NCBI GenBank assembly: GCA_963813485.1
Contig: CAWEZE010000024.1
Coordinates: 62,001-126,000, forward strand
Reading direction: 5' to 3'
Length of the DNA: 64,000 nt
From: DASQUK01 sp963813485
GTDB lineage: Bacteria; Actinomycetota; Acidimicrobiia; Acidimicrobiales; VFJN01
Under the pieces are notes generated by a model. The model saw only the letters and a program-made list of their open reading frames with translations. It made no database searches and was not told where the DNA came from. This document shows, in pieces, positions 55,380-64,000 of this stretch (position 1 is its first letter; the number at the start of each line of letters is the position of its first letter). The translations under genes were made by a program, and so were the position numbers.

Positions 55380-56873
55380 TCAGCCGCCCACGGGCCACGT
55401 GTGGACGGGCGTGCTGGCGTACGACCGTTGCCGGTAGATCCGCACCAGCTTCCGGGTGGCATCCTCCCGGCTGAGCCCGTCGTCGACGAGCTTGTGCCAT
55501 GTTGCTATCTGCCACGCGGCGCCGTTCAGCCCCGACAGGGTGCGCTCAGCGATGATGCCCAGGTAGTAGTCGACATCGCCCGCGTCGACGCCCCAATCGA
55601 CGAGCCCGTCCCGGGCGATCGGCAACAAGTGCCGCATGATCACCTCGGAAACCGGCACCTGCGCGCCGACGCGCGGCCAGTAGAGGCGGGCTCCCAAACC
55701 ATCGCGTGCCGCCGTGGAGAAGTTGTCGGCGGCCGCCGCGAAGCTCATCTGCTCCCAGACGTGCGGCCGCGCCTGGGAGGCGAGACCGTGGAGCAGCCCG
55801 TAGCAGAAGGCGGCGTTGGCGACGGAGTCCGGGACCGATGGTCCGGCCGGCAGCACACGGTTCTCGATCCTCATGTGCGGACGGCCCCGCACGACCTCGT
55901 ACACCGGACGGTTCCACCGGTAGATCGTTCCGTTGTGCAGCGTCAGCTCGGGCAACGTGGGCACGGCACCCGCCTCGATCACCGCTGCCGGGTCCTCGTC
56001 GTCGCAGATGGGCAGCAGGGCGGGGAAGTAACGGACGTTCTCGTCGAACAGGTCCCATAGACCCTCGCCCTCGTCGAGCCACTTCTCGCCGAACCACACC
56101 CGTGGGCGCACGCCCTGCTGCACCAGCTCCTCGGTGCGCGTGTCGATGGCCTGTTCGAACAGCGCGATCCGAGTCTCGTGATGGACTTGCTTGCCGAGGA
56201 AGAAGGGCGAGTTCGCCCCGACCGCCACCAAGGGGGCGGACAGCGCCTGGGCGGCGTTCCAGTACAGGCCGAAGTCGTGGGGGTCGACCTGTAGGTGCAG
56301 CTGCATCGAGGTGCAGGCGGCCTCGAACAGGATCGACCTGGACTTCGCCTCGACCACCTCGGTGCCCTCGATCTTGATCAGGATGTCCTCGCCCCGAGCG
56401 TTGAGGATCATGTTGTTGAGCGCCCGGTAGCGCTCGTTGGCGGACATGAACTCCTCGGTGGCGTCGAGGTCCCTGAGGGTCGGGAGAATGCCGATGATCA
56501 TCACCTGGGCGTCGAGGTCCTCGGCGACGTCATGCGCGTGATTGAGCGATCGGCGCAGTTCGGTGTCGATCGTGTGGAAGACGTAGCCAGTGAGCAGCCG
56601 CGGCTTCACGTCGAACTCGATCGCGAACTGTGCCAGCTCGGTCTGGAAGTCGGCGGACGCCATGCGCTCGAGGAGCTGCGCGTTCAGCGGCACCGGCGAC
56701 CCATCGGCGTCGGTGATGTAGACCTCCATCTCGACGCCGCAGGTGCGCCGGCCGGTCTCGAAGCTGCCGCTGTCGACGAGCGTCCGTAGCGCCGCGAGGT
56801 CCGCCTTGACCTTCTCGCGGAACTGAAGCCGATCGTCGCGAGTGAAATCGGTCGTCTCGATGTCCCGACCCAT
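55380..56873 (-). CDS. Glutamate-cysteine ligase-family protein (GCS2-like carboxylate-amine ligase)
   Basis: 497 aa. GCS2 motifs CGVEMEVYITDADGSPV, FAIEFDVKPRLLTG, IKIEGTEVVEAKSRSILFE, AACTSMQLHLQV (substrate/Mg loop) and LHNGTIYRWNRPVYEVV, HMRIENRVLPAGPS. Such ligases form gamma-glutamyl bonds with ATP; several actinobacterial members are of unknown specificity. Operon with the M14-like hydrolase on the same strand. Confidence 0.85.
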   Translation of the reverse strand: MGRDIETTDFTRDDRLQFREKVKADLAALRTLVDSGSFETGRRTCGVEMEVYITDADGSPVPLNAQLLERMASADFQTELAQFAIEFDVKPRLLTGYVFHTIDTELRRSLNHAHDVAEDLDAQVMIIGILPTLRDLDATEEFMSANERYRALNNMILNARGEDILIKIEGTEVVEAKSRSILFEAACTSMQLHLQVDPHDFGLYWNAAQALSAPLVAVGANSPFFLGKQVHHETRIALFEQAIDTRTEELVQQGVRPRVWFGEKWLDEGEGLWDLFDENVRYFPALLPICDDEDPAAVIEAGAVPTLPELTLHNGTIYRWNRPVYEVVRGRPHMRIENRVLPAGPSVPDSVANAAFCYGLLHGLASQARPHVWEQMSFAAAADNFSTAARDGLGARLYWPRVGAQVPVSEVIMRHLLPIARDGLVDWGVDAGDVDYYLGIIAERTLSGLNGAAWQIATWHKLVDDGLSREDATRKLVRIYRQRSYASTPVHTWPVGG

Positions 56874-57064
56874 GGGTCGGCCCTCCCCGACGCCTCAGTT
56901 TCAGGACAGTCTACGGGTGTTGGTGAGACCTGGTACCTGGTGCGGGGAGCGGCGCGCCCAACGGTCGACAGGGGCGACGAGCTGCGCTCTTCCCTCGACA
57001 CCCCGTGCGTGGACGAGTCGGTGCCCCGCCTGTCGGGCGATGCGTGTCGCCGAGAGCGCCACCG

Positions 57065-57409
57065 ATGAGTACTCGGTGGCGGCGTCGTCAAACCGGGCGT
57101 GACCACAACAGCGCCAGGAGCGAGCGCGTCGTCATCCTGCAAGTCGGGCGGGCAACGCTGGAGCTCGCGAACCCGGCCCAGCATCGGATGATCGACGACA
57201 TCGAGGTGGGCCGGCACGTCGCGCCGAAATTGCGGGTGGCATTCGAGGTCGCCGATTCCCGCCGAGCAACCGCCGACCTGGTCGCCGCCGGGGCGACCCT
57301 GGTGGCTCCTCCCGTGGAGACACCGTGGCGCTCGCTCAATTCCCGCCTCGACGCCCCCGCCGGCCTGCACATCACGCTGTTCCAGGAGCTCGACCCGTCC
57401 GTGGAGTGA
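57065..57409 (+). CDS. VOC/glyoxalase-family protein with degraded N-terminus
   Basis: 114 aa from ATG 57065; the open frame begins at 57005. The C-terminal half is a clear VOC beta-alpha-beta module: VVILQVGRATLELANPAQHR, IDDIEVGRHVAPKLRVAFEV, DAPAGLHITLFQE. The N-terminal module, which should contain a metal-ligand His, is replaced by arginine-rich sequence, so the gene probably has lost about 40 residues or contains a frameshift upstream near 57050. Not active as a glyoxalase in this form. Confidence 0.55.
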   Translation: MSTRWRRRQTGRDHNSARSERVVILQVGRATLELANPAQHRMIDDIEVGRHVAPKLRVAFEVADSRRATADLVAAGATLVAPPVETPWRSLNSRLDAPAGLHITLFQELDPSVE

Positions 57410-57474
57410 CGGCGGTCAGGTCGTCGCCGTCCGCAGCGATCGCTCGATGCGCAACAGTGCCTATCCGATGGAGG

Positions 57475-57798
57475 TCAGGCCTGGCCGGTCTCGAAGCGGC
57501 TGACCATCCCGCCGCTGACGGTGAACTGCCACCTGGTCCGCATCGTCCCCCAGGTGTCGTTCCGATATGCCGCCACGAGCGATCGACCGCCATCGGTGGC
57601 TGACTCGACGTCGAGGTGGCCGTTGGACGTGAAGATCTCCCGGTCGACCCATTCGACCAGGTTGCGCTCCGAGCCGTCGTCTGACATCGAGGCGTCCGCA
57701 GTCAGCAGCGCTAAGAATCCGGCGCGGTCGCCGGCGTTGATCGCATCGATCAGCGACCTGACGACGGGATCGGTCACGTCCTCGATTGGCGACACCAT
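57475..57798 (-). CDS. SnoaL/NTF2-like small protein
   Basis: 107 aa from ATG 57798. MVSPIEDVTDPVVRSLIDA and INAGDRAGFLALLTADASM start a cone-shaped NTF2-like fold, then NLVEWVDREIFTSNGHLDVE and TMRTRWQFTVSGGMVSRF complete it. Some members are polyketide cyclases, others ligand-binding proteins. No operon partner. Clear fold; unknown ligand. Confidence 0.72.
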   Translation of the reverse strand: MVSPIEDVTDPVVRSLIDAINAGDRAGFLALLTADASMSDDGSERNLVEWVDREIFTSNGHLDVESATDGGRSLVAAYRNDTWGTMRTRWQFTVSGGMVSRFETGQA

Positions 57799-57853
57799 CC
57801 CCTGTATAGCGCTCCCATTGCCTGGCCGTCGGCTGGCTCTAGTGCGGATTCCG

Positions 57854-58045
57854 CTAGCTCCGATCCGTGCCGAGGACGCGGACGACATGATCGGCGTACA
57901 CCGGTTCGTAGTACTCCGCGAGCAGCTTGGCCACGAGCTCACCGCGGCTGGACACCTCGACCTTGGCGAAGATGGCCGTGATGTGGTCGCGCGCGGTGTG
58001 GGGAGAAAGGTGGAGCTCGCGGCGATCTCGGTGGTCCCGGTCGCT
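57854..58045 (-). pseudogene. Remnant of a LuxR-type HTH regulator C-terminus
   Basis: The stretch reads ELHLSPHTARDHITAIFAKV then SSRGELVAKLLAEYYEPV, the last two helices of a LuxR/NarL-type DNA-binding domain. The preceding conserved TEIAA is present in another frame, and a stop at 58046-58048 cuts it off. The N-terminus is missing and the SDR gene lies just beyond. It is too short to be a working regulator. Confidence 0.55.
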
Positions 58046-58068
58046 CTACATGGAAGTGCCCTTCGCCG

Positions 58069-58986
58069 TCAGGTCTCGGACTGGGCCTCGGCGAGGAGCA
58101 CGGGAACGATCTCGGACAGCTCCTCGGGCTCCCAGCGGGCGCCCTTGTCGACCCCGGGGCCCCGCTGCCAGCCGCGGGCCACGCTGATGCGACCGCCGCC
58201 CACGAGGAAGACCTGACCGGTCACGCCCCGGGACTCGGGGCTGCCGAGCCACACCACGAGCGGCGCCACATTCTCGGGGGCGCTGCCATCGAACTCGCCG
58301 GGCTTGGGTTCCAAGCGTCGGCCCCCGAGGTTCTCGGTCATCCGGGTACGGGCTCCGGGAGCTATGGCGTTGACGGTTACGCCGTAGCGGGCGAGCTCCT
58401 GCGCAGCGATGATCGTGAAGGCGGCGATGCCGGCCTTGGCGGCGCCGTAGTTGGTTTGGCCGACATTGCCGAAGATGCCTGACGTGGACGACGTGTTGAC
58501 GATGCGGGCGTCGACCTGCTCTCCGGCCCGCGACCGCTCCCGCCAGTGCGCCGCCGCGAAGTGCGCGGGCCCGAAGGTGCCCTTGAGGTGCACCTGGATC
58601 ACGCCGTCCCACTCGTCCTCCGTCATGTTGACGAGCATCCGGTCGCGCAGGATGCCGGCGTTGCTGACGAGCACGTCCAGCCGGCCGTAGGTCTCCACGG
58701 CGGTCCGCACGAGGCGCTCTGCGCCCTTCCAGTCGGCCACGTCGTCGCCGTTGGCGACGGCTTCGCCACCGGCCGCCCGGATCTCGTCGACAACCGCGCC
58801 GGCCGGGCCGGTGGTCGAGCCCGTGCCGTCGACCTCGGCGCCCAGGTCGTTGACGACGACCTTGCCCCCCTGGCGGGCGAACTCCAGCGCGTGCCCGCGG
58901 CCGATGCCTCGACCGGCGCCGGTCACGATCACCACGCGACCGTCGCAGATCCTCGTGGGCTTCTGGGCCTCGCTTCGCTCGGTCAT
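58069..58986 (-). CDS. SDR-family 3-hydroxyacyl-CoA dehydrogenase-like oxidoreductase
   Basis: 305 aa. RVVIVTGAGRGIGRGHALEF (cofactor glycine motif), VVVNDLGAEVDGTGSTTGPA, LVSNAGILRDRM and the Ser-Tyr-Lys set in NTSSTSGIFGNVGQTNYGAAKAGI. The longer N-terminal loop after the Rossmann beta2 strand resembles peroxisomal-type HSD17B4-like dehydrogenases that act on 3-hydroxyacyl-CoA. It overlaps the acyl-CoA ligase stop (ATGA) and is downstream of it in the operon, fitting a beta-oxidation-like side-chain pathway. Confidence 0.83.
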   Translation of the reverse strand: MTERSEAQKPTRICDGRVVIVTGAGRGIGRGHALEFARQGGKVVVNDLGAEVDGTGSTTGPAGAVVDEIRAAGGEAVANGDDVADWKGAERLVRTAVETYGRLDVLVSNAGILRDRMLVNMTEDEWDGVIQVHLKGTFGPAHFAAAHWRERSRAGEQVDARIVNTSSTSGIFGNVGQTNYGAAKAGIAAFTIIAAQELARYGVTVNAIAPGARTRMTENLGGRRLEPKPGEFDGSAPENVAPLVVWLGSPESRGVTGQVFLVGGGRISVARGWQRGPGVDKGARWEPEELSEIVPVLLAEAQSET

Positions 58987-60552
58987 TCCGTCCCTCCGTG
59001 CCTGCTGCGCAAGCGGTCACGTAGCAGGCGCTTGTAGATCTTGCCGTTGTCCTGGCGGGGCAGCTCGTCGGTGAACTCCACCGCCTGCGGGCACTTGTAG
59101 CGGGCCAGCCGGGCGCGGCAGTGCTCCACCAGCTCGGCCGCCAGCTCCGCGGATTCGCCCAAGCCAGGCTGCAGCTCGACCACCGCCACTACTCGCTCGC
59201 CCCATTCCTCGTCGGGCATCCCGATCGTGGCCACGTCTCCGACCGCTGGGTGCTCGAGGAGCACGGCGTCGACCTCGGCCGGGTAGATGTTCACGCCGCC
59301 AGAAATGATCAGATTGGCACTGCGGTCGGTCAGGAACAGGTAGCCGTCATGGTCCATGTGGCCCACGTCGCCGAGGGTGAAGTACTCGCCCCGGTAGGTG
59401 GACTCCGTCTTCTCGACGTCCTTGAAGTACTCGAACCGACCGACCGCCGGTGCCTTCAGGTAGACGAGGCCCGTCTCGCCGGGTGGTAGCGCATGTCCAT
59501 CGGCGTCGCCGACCATCACCTGGCCGTCGGCCGGCTTGCCGACGGTGCCGGGTCGGGTGAGCCAGGTCGCGGAGTCGACGAAGCAGCCCGAGCCCTCGGT
59601 CGCCGCGTAGTACTCCCACACGACCGGCCCGAGCCACTCGATGATGCGCCGCTTCACCGGCACTGGGCAGGGAGCGGCGCCGTGGAGCACCGAGCGCAGC
59701 GTCGAGACGTCGTGGCGTTCCCGCACCTCCGGCGGCAGCGAGAGCAGCCGGTGGAACATCGTCGGCACCATGTGCGTGTGGGTGATCCCGTACGACTCGA
59801 CCAGGGCCAGTGCCGCCTCGGCGTCCCACCGCTCCATCAGCACGACGCCCACCCCGTGAGCGATCGGTGTCGTGAGCGAGAAGGCGAGCGGCGCGGCGTG
59901 GTACAGGGGACCGGTGCAGAGGTGGCGGTCGCCCTCGCGATAGGCGAACAGGTTGATGGCGGTCGGGGGCGGGGTGTCGCGCCGGTGGACACCCTTCGGT
60001 CGTCCGGTGGTACCCGAGGTGTACAGCATCGAGGAGCCAAGCACCGGGTCGTCGATGTCGGTGCCGGACTCGCCGGCCAGCTCGTGGTCATAGGACCGGA
60101 AGCCCTCGATGTCCCCGCCGACCGCCAGCGCCACCCCACACCCGGGAGCCTGCCGCCAGGCACCCGCGGCGACCGACGCGAGTGAGACGTCGGCCACCAG
60201 AGCCTTCGCCTCGCAGTTGTCGACGATGTAGCCCGCCTCGTGGGCGGTCAGGTGCCGAATTGACCGTGGTGAGGCGCCAGCCCGCCCGCTGACAGGCGGC
60301 ACCCACCTCCGCGAACTCCGCCCGGTTGGTGCACAGCAACGCCACGCCGTCGCCGGCCTGCAGACCCAGTCGCCGCAGGGCGCGGACCACCTGGTTGGCC
60401 CGAGCGTTGAGCTCGGCGAAGGTGCGGTCGCCGGTCGGGCCGATGATGGCCGGCAGGTCCGGTCGGCGCCGGGCCCACCACGCCAGGACCATGCCGCGAT
60501 CGGCGTGCTCCAGGCGTTCGGCGACCTCGGCATCGGCGTCGGTGCTCGTCAT
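58983..60552 (-). CDS. AMP-forming acyl-CoA synthetase, frameshifted near 60260
   Basis: N-terminal part in one frame (RTFAELNARANQVVRALRRL, CTNRAEFAEVGAACQRAGWR), then a one-base shift and HLTAHEAGYIVDNCEAKAL onward in the other. P-loop SMLYTSGTTGRPKGV, A5 EYYAATEGSGCF, A7 TLGDVGHMDHDGYLFL, hinge DRSANLIISGGVNIYPAE and the catalytic Lys in PRQDNGKIYKRLL. About 523 aa in total, normal for FadD-type ligases. Substrate unknown; it feeds the SDR and thiolase of the same operon. Confidence 0.83.
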
Positions 60553-61015
60553 CGCTCGCCGCCTGGCGCGGGGTCCTTGGGCGGTCCGAGCACGCGCTCG
60601 AAGAGCGGCAAACGGCGGCCGTCCGACAGCGGCTCCCAGGTGACCTTCACCCGATCGCCGACTCGGACCCGGTCGGCGGGCAGCCCACGACGTTCGACAA
60701 CAGCCGCACCCCCTCGTCCAGCTCGACCAGCGCTACCACGTAGGGCGCCTCCAGCGCCCGGGTATGCGCCTTGTGCCGACGGTGCAGGCGTAGACGACAC
60801 CGTGGCCCCGGCTCTCGCGCCATTCGAGCGTCGAGCTGAGGATCCGGGGCACGTCTCCCGGGGGTACCAAACTGGATGCTCGCATGCTGTGCACCAGGGC
60901 AGCAGCAGCCGTCCCTGGCGGGTGGCGTTCCAGAACGGTGCGGGAAGGGCGTGATCGGCGGCTCGAGTCGGGTCGGTTCGGTTCGCCCCGTCACCCTCGA
61001 TGGACGCTCGCTCAC
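60549..61015 (-). pseudogene. DUF35 (zinc-ribbon + OB-fold) acyl-CoA-associated protein, several frameshifts
   Basis: GTG 61015 overlaps the thiolase stop. Joining frames gives FWNATRQGRLLLPWCTACEH (rubredoxin-like zinc ribbon, first CxxC), YPRETCP, then SSTLEWRESRGHGVVYA and LVELDEGVRLLSNVVG (OB fold), and RVGDRVKVTWEPLSDG to the stop. At least three indels separate them. DUF35 proteins partner thiolase-like enzymes, such as the aldolase/DUF35 pairs of steroid side-chain degradation. Fits the neighbouring thiolase; broken as sequenced. Confidence 0.6.
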
Positions 61016-62172
61016 GACAGTGTTCCTTCCGTGCCGAGCACCAGGGTGGACATCACCGACAGGACCCTGCCGGAGCCGTGGGCCACCGCGATCTCGGCTC
61101 CGCCGACCTGGCGGTGATCGGCCTCGCCTCGGAGCTGGCGGACGGCCTCCACGAGCAGGAACATGCCGTACTGGCCGGGATGGGTGTAGGCGAGCCCGCC
61201 GCCGTTGGTGTTCATGGGCAGCGGACCGCCGGGGGCGGTGCGCCCGCCCTCTACGAACGACCCGCCCTCGCCCTTGGCGCAGAACCCCAGATCCTCCAGG
61301 TGAAGCAGCGCGGTGATCGTGAACCTGTCGTAGAGCCATCAGCACATCGATGTCGCTCGGCTTGACTCCGGCCTGGCGGAAGGCCGCGGCCCCGGACACC
61401 GCGCCCGGGGTGACCGTCAGGTCGGGCATGTGGCTGATCATGGCGTGGTCGTGACTGGTGCCCGCCCCGAGCACGTACACCGGTGGCTTGCGGCGCTCGC
61501 TGGCCCGCTCGGCGCTGGTCATCACGAAGGCGCCGGCCCCGTCGGTCACCAGGCAGCAGTCGAGCTAGTGCAGCGGTGACGACTGCATCGGCGACGCGAG
61601 CACATCCTCCACCGTGATCGGGTCCTGGTAGTGGGCCCGGGGATTCCACTCCGCCCACTCCCGGGTGCTGACCGCGATCTCGGCGAGCTGCTCGGACGTG
61701 GTGCCGAACTCGGCCATGTGGCGGCTGGCGGCCAGGGCGTGGGCCCCATCGGCATGCGCAGGCCGAAGGGCAGCTCCCATTCGGCCATCGGGTTCGGCCC
61801 GGGCGGTCGCTGGAACTCGCGGCTCCGTCCGTGGCGCCGGTCGCAGCGGGGCGTCGAGGAGTAGACCCCGATCACGACGTCGCACAGGCCGGCCGCGATG
61901 GCCGCCGCGGCGTGCTCGACGTGGACCTCGTAGCTCGACCCGCCGGTGGTGGTTGATTCGGTGAACCGCGGGTGGATGCCGAGGTACTGGGCCAGCCCGA
62001 CCGACGACTGCCCATGGCACATCCCGTCGACGTCGGCCACCGTGAGCCCAGCGTCCTCGAGCGCCTCGCGGATGACCTGCGCCTCCAACGCCCGGCCATG
62101 TGCGTCGAGCGTACCAGCGGGCGACACGGCGTCGGCCACTCCCACGATGGCGGCCCTGCCTCGTAGGCTCAT
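61012..62172 (-). pseudogene. Thiolase-like/lipid-transfer acetyl-CoA acetyltransferase, with frameshifts and an in-frame stop
   Basis: ATG 62172 begins MSLRGRAAIVGVADAVSPAG, a lipid-transfer-protein-type thiolase start; GGSSYEVHVEHAAAAIAAGL follows. The frame changes near 61740 to HMAEFGTTSEQLAEIAVSTR, a TAG at 61565-61567 interrupts the continuing frame, then LVTDGAGAFVMTSAERA and GVKPSDIDVLMAL, and after another shift near 61340 the end reads MNTNGGGLAYTHPGQYGMF. The catalytic His (PGQ-like and NGGG) is recognisable. Three breaks suggest either decay or very poor sequence. Confidence 0.62.
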
Positions 62173-62328
62173 CGGCCCACCTCCGCCGTGAAGCCGGGCC
62201 CGCCCCCCAGGACGAGTGCCGGTTGACTAAGTAACACGCACTCTTTATTTTCGCGTCATGGCGGTACTCGAAGCAACCGCTGCGTGGCCCTCACCGCGCA
62301 ATGCTCGCCGACCCGGGAACGGCTGACG

Positions 62329-62937
62329 ATGGGTCGGATCGCGGGAGTGACGCCCGAAGAGACACGGGAGCGATTGCTCAACGAGACCACAGCACGCGGG
62401 TGTTCGAGCTCAAGGGCTACGAGGGCGCGACGGTTGCCCAGATCGCCAAGGAGGCCGGGGTCTCGAGCGGCGCCATCTACGCCCACTACTCCACCAAGGC
62501 CGAGCTCCTCGTCGACGCCCTCCGCGCCCACAAGGAACGGGCCACGGCGGCGCTCTTCCCGCCCGGCCGCCGGACCAGCGTCGCCGCTCTGTTGGCCGCG
62601 CTTCGGCACCACGCGCCTCAGGCACCCGCGACCACGAGGCGACCGCGTTGCTCGCCGAGGCCCTGCCCGCGTCGCGCCGCGACACGGAGCTGGCCCGGTG
62701 CTCACCACGGCACTGGGGGACCGGGAGCAGCTGATGATCGCCCTCATCTCGCGGGGGCAGACGGCGGGCGAGCTGACAGACGACGTCTCGCCCGAGTCGG
62801 CCGCCCGCTTCGCGCTCATGCTCGGCCTCGGCTCGATGCTCGTCCGGACTCTCCACCTGCCAGATACCGATGCCGCCGACTGGACAGCCTTCATCCACCG
62901 CCTCATCGCCGCCTTCACTGAGGAGACCGACCAATGA
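62329..62937 (+). pseudogene. TetR-family regulator, frameshifted
   Basis: It starts MGRIAGVTPEETRERLL; after a shift near 62390 it reads VFELKGYEGATVAQIAKEAG and GAIYAHYSTKAELLVDAL (the recognition helix and TetR signature). The middle (ATALLAEALPASRRDTELAR) lies in a third frame and the C-terminus (LTTALGDREQLMIALISR, ARFALMLGLGSMLVRTL) in the first. Two or three indels. Likely the regulator of the divergent acyl-CoA operon. Confidence 0.6.
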
Positions 62938-62950
62938 CCCTGCCTACGTG

Positions 62951-63385
62951 ATGAGCGACGAAGCACGTCACGTCGCCTTCGGGGTGCTGTCGCTGCGGGA
63001 GCTCTACGAGGGCCTCGACGGCAGGGAGATCCGCGAGCACCAGGAGTTTGCCTTCGAGGCGGCCGTCCGGCTCCGCAACCGCTTCATGGTCCAGGACGTC
63101 TGGGAGCGCCTCGGTGCCGATCCCAAGGAGGTCATCGCCTTCCTCAACACACACCCAAATCCGGGCCAGGAGATGTTCCAGACGATGCGGTTCTCGAAGA
63201 TCGTGCCCAACGTCCGCAAGCTCGGCCTCCTCGACGCCGGCGACGGCTGGCTGCGCACGAAGTTCACCGAGCTGGGCGTCATCCAGTTCGAGGACTGGAC
63301 CGACACCAGCGAGGAGTACGCCGACCTCGACGCGGTCGCCGCCGACCGGGCGCCCGCGCTACGAGCGCAGGTCGGAGGGACCTGA
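62951..63385 (+). pseudogene. Ferritin-like/diiron domain protein lacking its N-terminus
   Basis: From ATG 62951, MSDEARHVAFGVLSLRELYE contains a diiron ligand pair (E..H) characteristic of the second half of ferritin-like oxygenase or desaturase-type proteins; the helical remainder (YEGLDGREIREHQEFAFEAA, FNTMRFSKIV-type region) runs to the stop. The usual N-terminal helices with the first metal ligands are absent, and the apparent original ATG at 62934 hits a stop after five codons. The 5' part seems deleted; the locus directly follows the TetR gene. Confidence 0.5.
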
Positions 63386-63387
63386 GA

Positions 63388-63822
63388 TGCGCATCGGGTG
63401 GTCGGGATTCGGCACGTCCATCGAACAGGCCGGCGCGGAGTTCCGGGTGAACGCCGGCGCGACGCCGCCGCTATGCCGACGACCGCTAACCGGTCCGAAC
63501 CGCTCCGCCACCGCCGCGGAGCACGTCGCGGTCGTGGAGCGTCCGTCGGCACCCCGCCGGGCGGTGGCGGGCCGGTCACGATGACCCCGCGGTCGAGCAC
63601 GCCCATCGCCTCGGCGTCCGGGCCTGCGGGTCGGCCGACGCCGTCGGCGATCAGGGGGCGGAGCGGCGTGTCCTCTTCCGAAAGGGCGGCAGGCGAGTGC
63701 CACGACAGCCAGGCGCCGACGGCGGCGACCAGGACTAGCGAGGCCAGGACGACGACAACAGCAACTGGCGTACTCACGATCACCCTGCTTCCCGAGGCGA
63801 CGCGGCGGCTGTCGGTGGACAT
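63388..63822 (-). CDS. Uncertain membrane-anchored protein
   Basis: The ATG at 63822 opens a frame with a clear hydrophobic helix (VAVVVVLASLVLVAAVGAWL) after a short basic start, then a Pro-rich soluble part. The frame continues antisense into the ferritin-like locus and degenerates into Arg/Ser-rich sequence, so the true end is probably a frameshift away near 63590. No family recognised; listed because of the strong membrane segment. Confidence 0.25.
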
Positions 63823-63954
63823 GTTGCCCCCCGATGCCTACGGTCATCTTGGCCGACGGCACGTCCGGGCGTCACACGCGGTCCTGTGGAACCCCGACTA
63901 CGAGATGGCGCGATGTGCCGGGATGTGATGGGGCCGGGTCAAGATCGGAACGAC

Positions 63955-64000
63955 ATGAGCGACCAAGGACCAGAGCTACCGCGCTCCCAGTGGCAGGCCC
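63955..64000 (+). CDS. 5' end of a gene running off the window
   Basis: ATG 63955 followed by SDQGPELPRSQWQA to the last base. Too short to identify. It may be a short non-coding frame. Confidence 0.25.
   Translation, partial: MSDQGPELPRSQWQA

Overview
The window is high-GC DNA from an actinobacterium. Supporting signs are a DUF222/HNH (13E12-type) protein, tandem STAS proteins, many TetR/MarR/GntR regulators, GTG/TTG starts and ATGA or GTGA gene overlaps. I would guess an Acidimicrobiia-like lineage, but no rRNA or other phylogenetic marker is present. Many otherwise good genes are broken by single-base shifts, so the window is either an uncorrected long-read or metagenome assembly or contains real decay. 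Broken genes are given as whole loci with the break position.

Layout. 1-14.8 kb is accessory DNA: a DUF222 protein, a remnant integrated element (serine integrase, Dam-type methyltransferase, small Cys-rich proteins, GCATACGCG repeats), decaying secreted/membrane protein genes, a complete-looking IS110-family element with a structured left end that could encode a bridge RNA, a GNAT acetyltransferase, two paralogues of an unknown family that each have an SOS-box-like palindrome upstream, and two tandem STAS proteins. 15-27.3 kb: a quinone-oxidoreductase-like gene, two MetE-like genes (one fused to a SAM methyltransferase), a five-gene Liv-type ABC importer operon running into an SDR and an intradiol ring-cleavage dioxygenase, then two winged-helix regulators.

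27.3-45.4 kb is the catabolic core. On the minus strand boxC, boxB, benzoate-CoA ligase, a second acyl-CoA ligase and an aldehyde dehydrogenase form one operon for aerobic CoA-dependent benzoate degradation plus aromatic aldehyde oxidation. Around it lies an essentially complete protocatechuate 4,5-cleavage pathway: PobA, LigAB, LigC, LigI, a PrpF/GalD/LigU-type tautomerase, LigJ and LigK. A FadR-type GntR regulator sits in the middle, and four promoter regions carry ATTGTNNACAAT-like palindromes that probably form its regulon. Two small-ORF repeats before boxB and one between ligJ and ligK encode related 31-32 aa peptides whose starts and stops overlap their neighbours.

45.4-64 kb: a methyltransferase divergent from a TetR gene, an alpha/beta-hydrolase/glycosyltransferase fusion, a metallo-beta-lactamase-fold hydrolase, a PhnY/PhnZ-like oxygenase pair followed by an EEP phosphatase-like gene, TetR, a GCS2-ligase/aspartoacylase pair, and a heavily frameshifted acyl-CoA module (SDR, acyl-CoA ligase, DUF35 protein, thiolase, TetR, truncated ferritin-like protein). 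No tRNA, rRNA or CRISPR array was seen.
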